This document shows, piece by piece, positions 6,003 to 7,894 of a stretch of 7,894 nucleotides of DNA. A program made the position numbers and the translations under genes. The notes beneath the pieces are model-generated. The model worked only from the letters and a program-made list of their open reading frames with translations, searched no databases and was not told the origin of the DNA. Source of the DNA: Singulisphaera sp. GP187 (GTDB lineage: Bacteria; Planctomycetota; Phycisphaerae; Phycisphaerales; SM1A02); contig CAMDEL010000066.1 in NCBI GenBank assembly GCA_945896765.1, forward strand, positions 1 through 7,894, read 5' to 3'. Every line of letters starts with the position of its first letter. The first letter of the stretch is position 1.

Positions 6003-7220
6003 TTATGATGTATGGCAGGGTTCGGCAGCGACCGCGGCAACAATCTTCGATGCGGCGTCGGTCAAGTCTGTGGCGGATTGCATCGTCGGAATGTTGACAC
6101 GCGCTTCATCAAGAATTCGTCGAGCTTCGTTGACATTTGTTCCTTCAAGACGAACAACCAGTGGCACACGGAAACCAATTGTTTGCGCTGCTCCAACAAT
6201 GGCCCGTGCGATGCGGTCACATTGCATGATTCCACCGAAAATATTGACCAAAACTCCTTTGACACGATCGTCGCTGAGAATGATTCGAAATGCTTCAGTG
6301 ACGGCTTCTTCAGTGGCGCTTCCGCCGACATCGAGGAAATTTGCAGGTTCTCCGCCGTGCAATTTGATGATGTCCATCGTGCTCATCGCTAATCCTGCGC
6401 CATTGACGAGGCAGCCAATGTTGCCGTCAAGCGCAACATACGAAAGTCCAAATTCCTGCGCGCGCATTTCAGCTGCGTTTTCTTCAGTGGGATCGTGCAT
6501 TGCAGCGATGTCTGGATGTCGAAAGAGTGCGTTGTCATCAAAGTCAAACTTCGCATCGATCGCCATCACTTGCCCATCTGGATGCACGTCGGTGGCAGGA
6601 GTCAACACAAGCGGATTGACTTCAACCAAACTCGCATCCGTGCTGCGCTGCAGTGCGCTCAGTTTTGTGAAGACACTGATCGCTTGCGCAATTGCTTTAC
6701 CTTTGAATCCGAGTGCCAGCGCAACTTCACGGGCTTGAAATGGCTGCAGACCAGCAACTGGGTCGAGTGGAATTCTGATGATCGCTTCGGGACGCGTCTC
6801 TGCGACTTTTTCAATTTCAACGCCGCCTTCTGCACTGGCGATGAGAGTATTGGTGCGATTCGCACGGTCAACCAAGACGGCAACATAAAACTCGTGTGCA
6901 ATTTCAACTGCATCAGCGATCAAGAGCCGATTGACTTCGAGGCCTTCCGGCGGAGTTTGCGGACTTTTCATCCGATTGCCAAGCATGAATTTCGCAGCGG
7001 CAAGCGCTTCATCGATGGACTTCACGACTTTTACAAATCCGGCTTTGCCTCGACCGCCCGCATGCACTTGCGCCTTGACGACCGCCATTTTCGATCCAGA
7101 CGCGAAGAGGGATCTTGCTGCAACGTGCGCCTCTTCAACGGTTGTGACCATCTTTCCAGAGGGGACTGTGATTCCGGCATTCGAGAGCAACTGACGAGCT
7201 TGGAATTCGTGAATTTTCAT
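6003..7220 (-). CDS. sucC: Succinate-CoA ligase (ADP-forming) beta subunit
   Basis: The 405-residue protein aligns by eye along its whole length with bacterial SucC (388 residues in E. coli). It shows the MKIHEFQARQLL start, the ATP-grasp nucleotide loop KAQVHAGGRGKAG (49-61), EGGVEIEKVAE (131-141), VEVNPL with Asn202 and AIDAKFDFD with Asp222 as Mg ligands, NALFRHPDI, YVALDGNIGCLVNGAGLAM (261-279), the LHGGEPANFLDVGG block, and VNIFGGIMQCD (325-335). It joins succinyl-CoA to ADP phosphorylation in the TCA cycle as a heteromer with SucD. The start overlaps the DedA stop by 4 bases (ATGA), so translation is probably coupled; there is no separate ribosome site. Oddities are Phe62 where E. coli has Gly after GRGKAG, a slightly longer tail, and no sucD next to it in this window. 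The identification is firm. Confidence 0.97.
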   Translation of the reverse strand: MKIHEFQARQLLSNAGITVPSGKMVTTVEEAHVAARSLFASGSKMAVVKAQVHAGGRGKAGFVKVVKSIDEALAAAKFMLGNRMKSPQTPPEGLEVNRLLIADAVEIAHEFYVAVLVDRANRTNTLIASAEGGVEIEKVAETRPEAIIRIPLDPVAGLQPFQAREVALALGFKGKAIAQAISVFTKLSALQRSTDASLVEVNPLVLTPATDVHPDGQVMAIDAKFDFDDNALFRHPDIAAMHDPTEENAAEMRAQEFGLSYVALDGNIGCLVNGAGLAMSTMDIIKLHGGEPANFLDVGGSATEEAVTEAFRIILSDDRVKGVLVNIFGGIMQCDRIARAIVGAAQTIGFRVPLVVRLEGTNVNEARRILDEARVNIPTMQSATDLTDAASKIVAAVAAEPCHTS

Positions 7221-7885
7221 GGGTTTTGCATTCTATCGGCTTTGCTAGTTTTTTGGCGCATTCGCCACCATTCGATCGCGATTGGCAGAACTGAAACAAA
7301 AACGATTGCGATCACGACGGCTTCGAAATTGCGTTTGATAATTGGAATTTCTCCAAAGAGAAATCCAGCGCCAACCAGAAGAATCACCCACAGGAAAGCG
7401 CCTGTCACATTGTAGAACTGGAATGTGCGAAATCGCATGACGCCAATTCCTGCGAAAAAAGGAGCGAAGGTTCGAACGATTGGAACGAATCGTGCCAAAA
7501 CCACAGCCTTGGGCCCATGTCGTTCGAAGAACTCTCTTGTTCTCTCAAGATGCGCAACTCGCAGGAGAGGGATCTTGCCAGAAAATGCGCGGGGCCCAAT
7601 CCATTTTCCGATGTGGTAATTGAGCAAATCTCCTAAAACTGCTGCGACGAAAATCACAGTTCCGCACATCCATGGATCGAGTCCTATGCGGCGCGCGCAG
7701 ATTGCTCCGACTGCGAAAAGCAAACTGTCACCTGGAAGAAACGGAAAGATGACCAACCCTGTTTCGCAGAAGATGATCAAGAAAAGAAGTGCGTACGACC
7801 AAAGCCCCGCACCCTGAACGACTTCAGTCAGGAAAACATCCAGCTCTGTGAAAAGTCGAGGAAGTTGTTCGATCAAGCCATCCAT
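7217..7885 (-). CDS. DedA-family (SNARE-associated / VTT domain) membrane protein
   Basis: The 222-residue protein has DedA length and motifs. The N-terminal re-entrant region is FCETGLVIFPFLPGDSLLF (39-57) with Glu41 and the PGDS turn. The central motif ARFVPIVRTFAPFFAG (131-146) contains Arg132, Pro135 and Arg138, which are characteristic and needed for function in studied members. Hydrophobic segments are at about 30-62, 75-90, 139-150, 160-178 and 188-205, and the tail is basic and cytoplasmic. DedA proteins are inner-membrane proteins, several of which act as undecaprenyl-phosphate or phospholipid flippases; the specific substrate here is unknown. The start at 7885 is supported by an in-frame TGA at 7892-7894, so the gene is complete within the window although no promoter can be seen. 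It is the first visible gene of the operon and overlaps sucC by 4 bases. Confidence 0.94.
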   Translation of the reverse strand: MDGLIEQLPRLFTELDVFLTEVVQGAGLWSYALLFLIIFCETGLVIFPFLPGDSLLFAVGAICARRIGLDPWMCGTVIFVAAVLGDLLNYHIGKWIGPRAFSGKIPLLRVAHLERTREFFERHGPKAVVLARFVPIVRTFAPFFAGIGVMRFRTFQFYNVTGAFLWVILLVGAGFLFGEIPIIKRNFEAVVIAIVFVSVLPIAIEWWRMRQKTSKADRMQNP

Positions 7886-7894
7886 GGAACTTCA

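Noticed and set aside
5917..6738. Plus-strand open frame of 273 codons opposite sucC and the HAD start
   Set aside because: It is antisense to sucC and the HAD gene, Ser/Ala/Arg-rich and without recognisable motifs.
6495..7415. Long plus-strand open frame of 306 codons opposite sucC and the DedA gene
   Set aside because: It is antisense to two firmly identified genes, spans their junction, and its product is rich in Cys, His, Arg and Phe with no ordered domain, as expected of a shadow frame.
1..7894. Search for CRISPR arrays, tRNA genes, insertion-sequence ends, attachment sites and defence-gene cassettes
   Set aside because: No regularly spaced direct repeats, cloverleaf-type sequence, transposase, integrase or nuclease-like gene was seen; nearly all bases are accounted for by housekeeping-type genes.

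Overview
The window looks like ordinary chromosomal DNA of a Gram-negative-type bacterium with mid-range GC. The best guess for the lineage is Planctomycetota, possibly Phycisphaerae. That is an inference from the gene mix (MoxR/DUF58 locus, DedA, sucC beside unknown proteins), the weak or absent Shine-Dalgarno sites at several starts, and a small very basic protein that resembles planctomycetal hypothetical proteins from memory. No database search was possible. No insertion sequence, phage gene, CRISPR array, tRNA or rRNA was seen.

Layout. (1) Bases 2-124 hold the probable 3' end of a plus-strand gene that runs off the left edge; its stop codon abuts the stop of the next gene, which converges on it. 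(2) Bases 3148 down to 119 form a minus-strand operon: MoxR-type AAA+ ATPase, then a DUF58 protein with a von Willebrand A-like metal site, then a secreted or membrane-anchored BatD-like protein. The last two overlap by 4 bases. (3) A 75-base divergent intergenic region separates this operon from a plus-strand NAD(P)-dependent beta-hydroxyacid dehydrogenase (3224-4117) and a small, strongly basic unknown protein (4202-4507). (4) Bases 7885 down to 4536 form a second minus-strand operon: DedA-family membrane protein, succinate-CoA ligase beta subunit (sucC), a HAD phosphatase and an unrecognised protein of about 245 residues. Its junctions are tight (4-base overlap, 5-base gap, 37-base gap).

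How the genes work together. In the MoxR operon the ATPase is expected to remodel or activate a client through the DUF58 protein, with the BatD-like protein giving an envelope-side partner; this assembly is generally linked to envelope stress or to maturation of metal-dependent or secreted enzymes. The second operon mixes a TCA-cycle subunit with a lipid-transport-type membrane protein, a phosphatase and an unknown. The co-transcription is visible in the spacing, but no shared pathway is evident. The partner subunit gene sucD is not in the window.

I did not find a clear novel system. The two items most worth following are the unknown 245-residue protein at the end of the sucC operon and the small basic protein beside the dehydrogenase.
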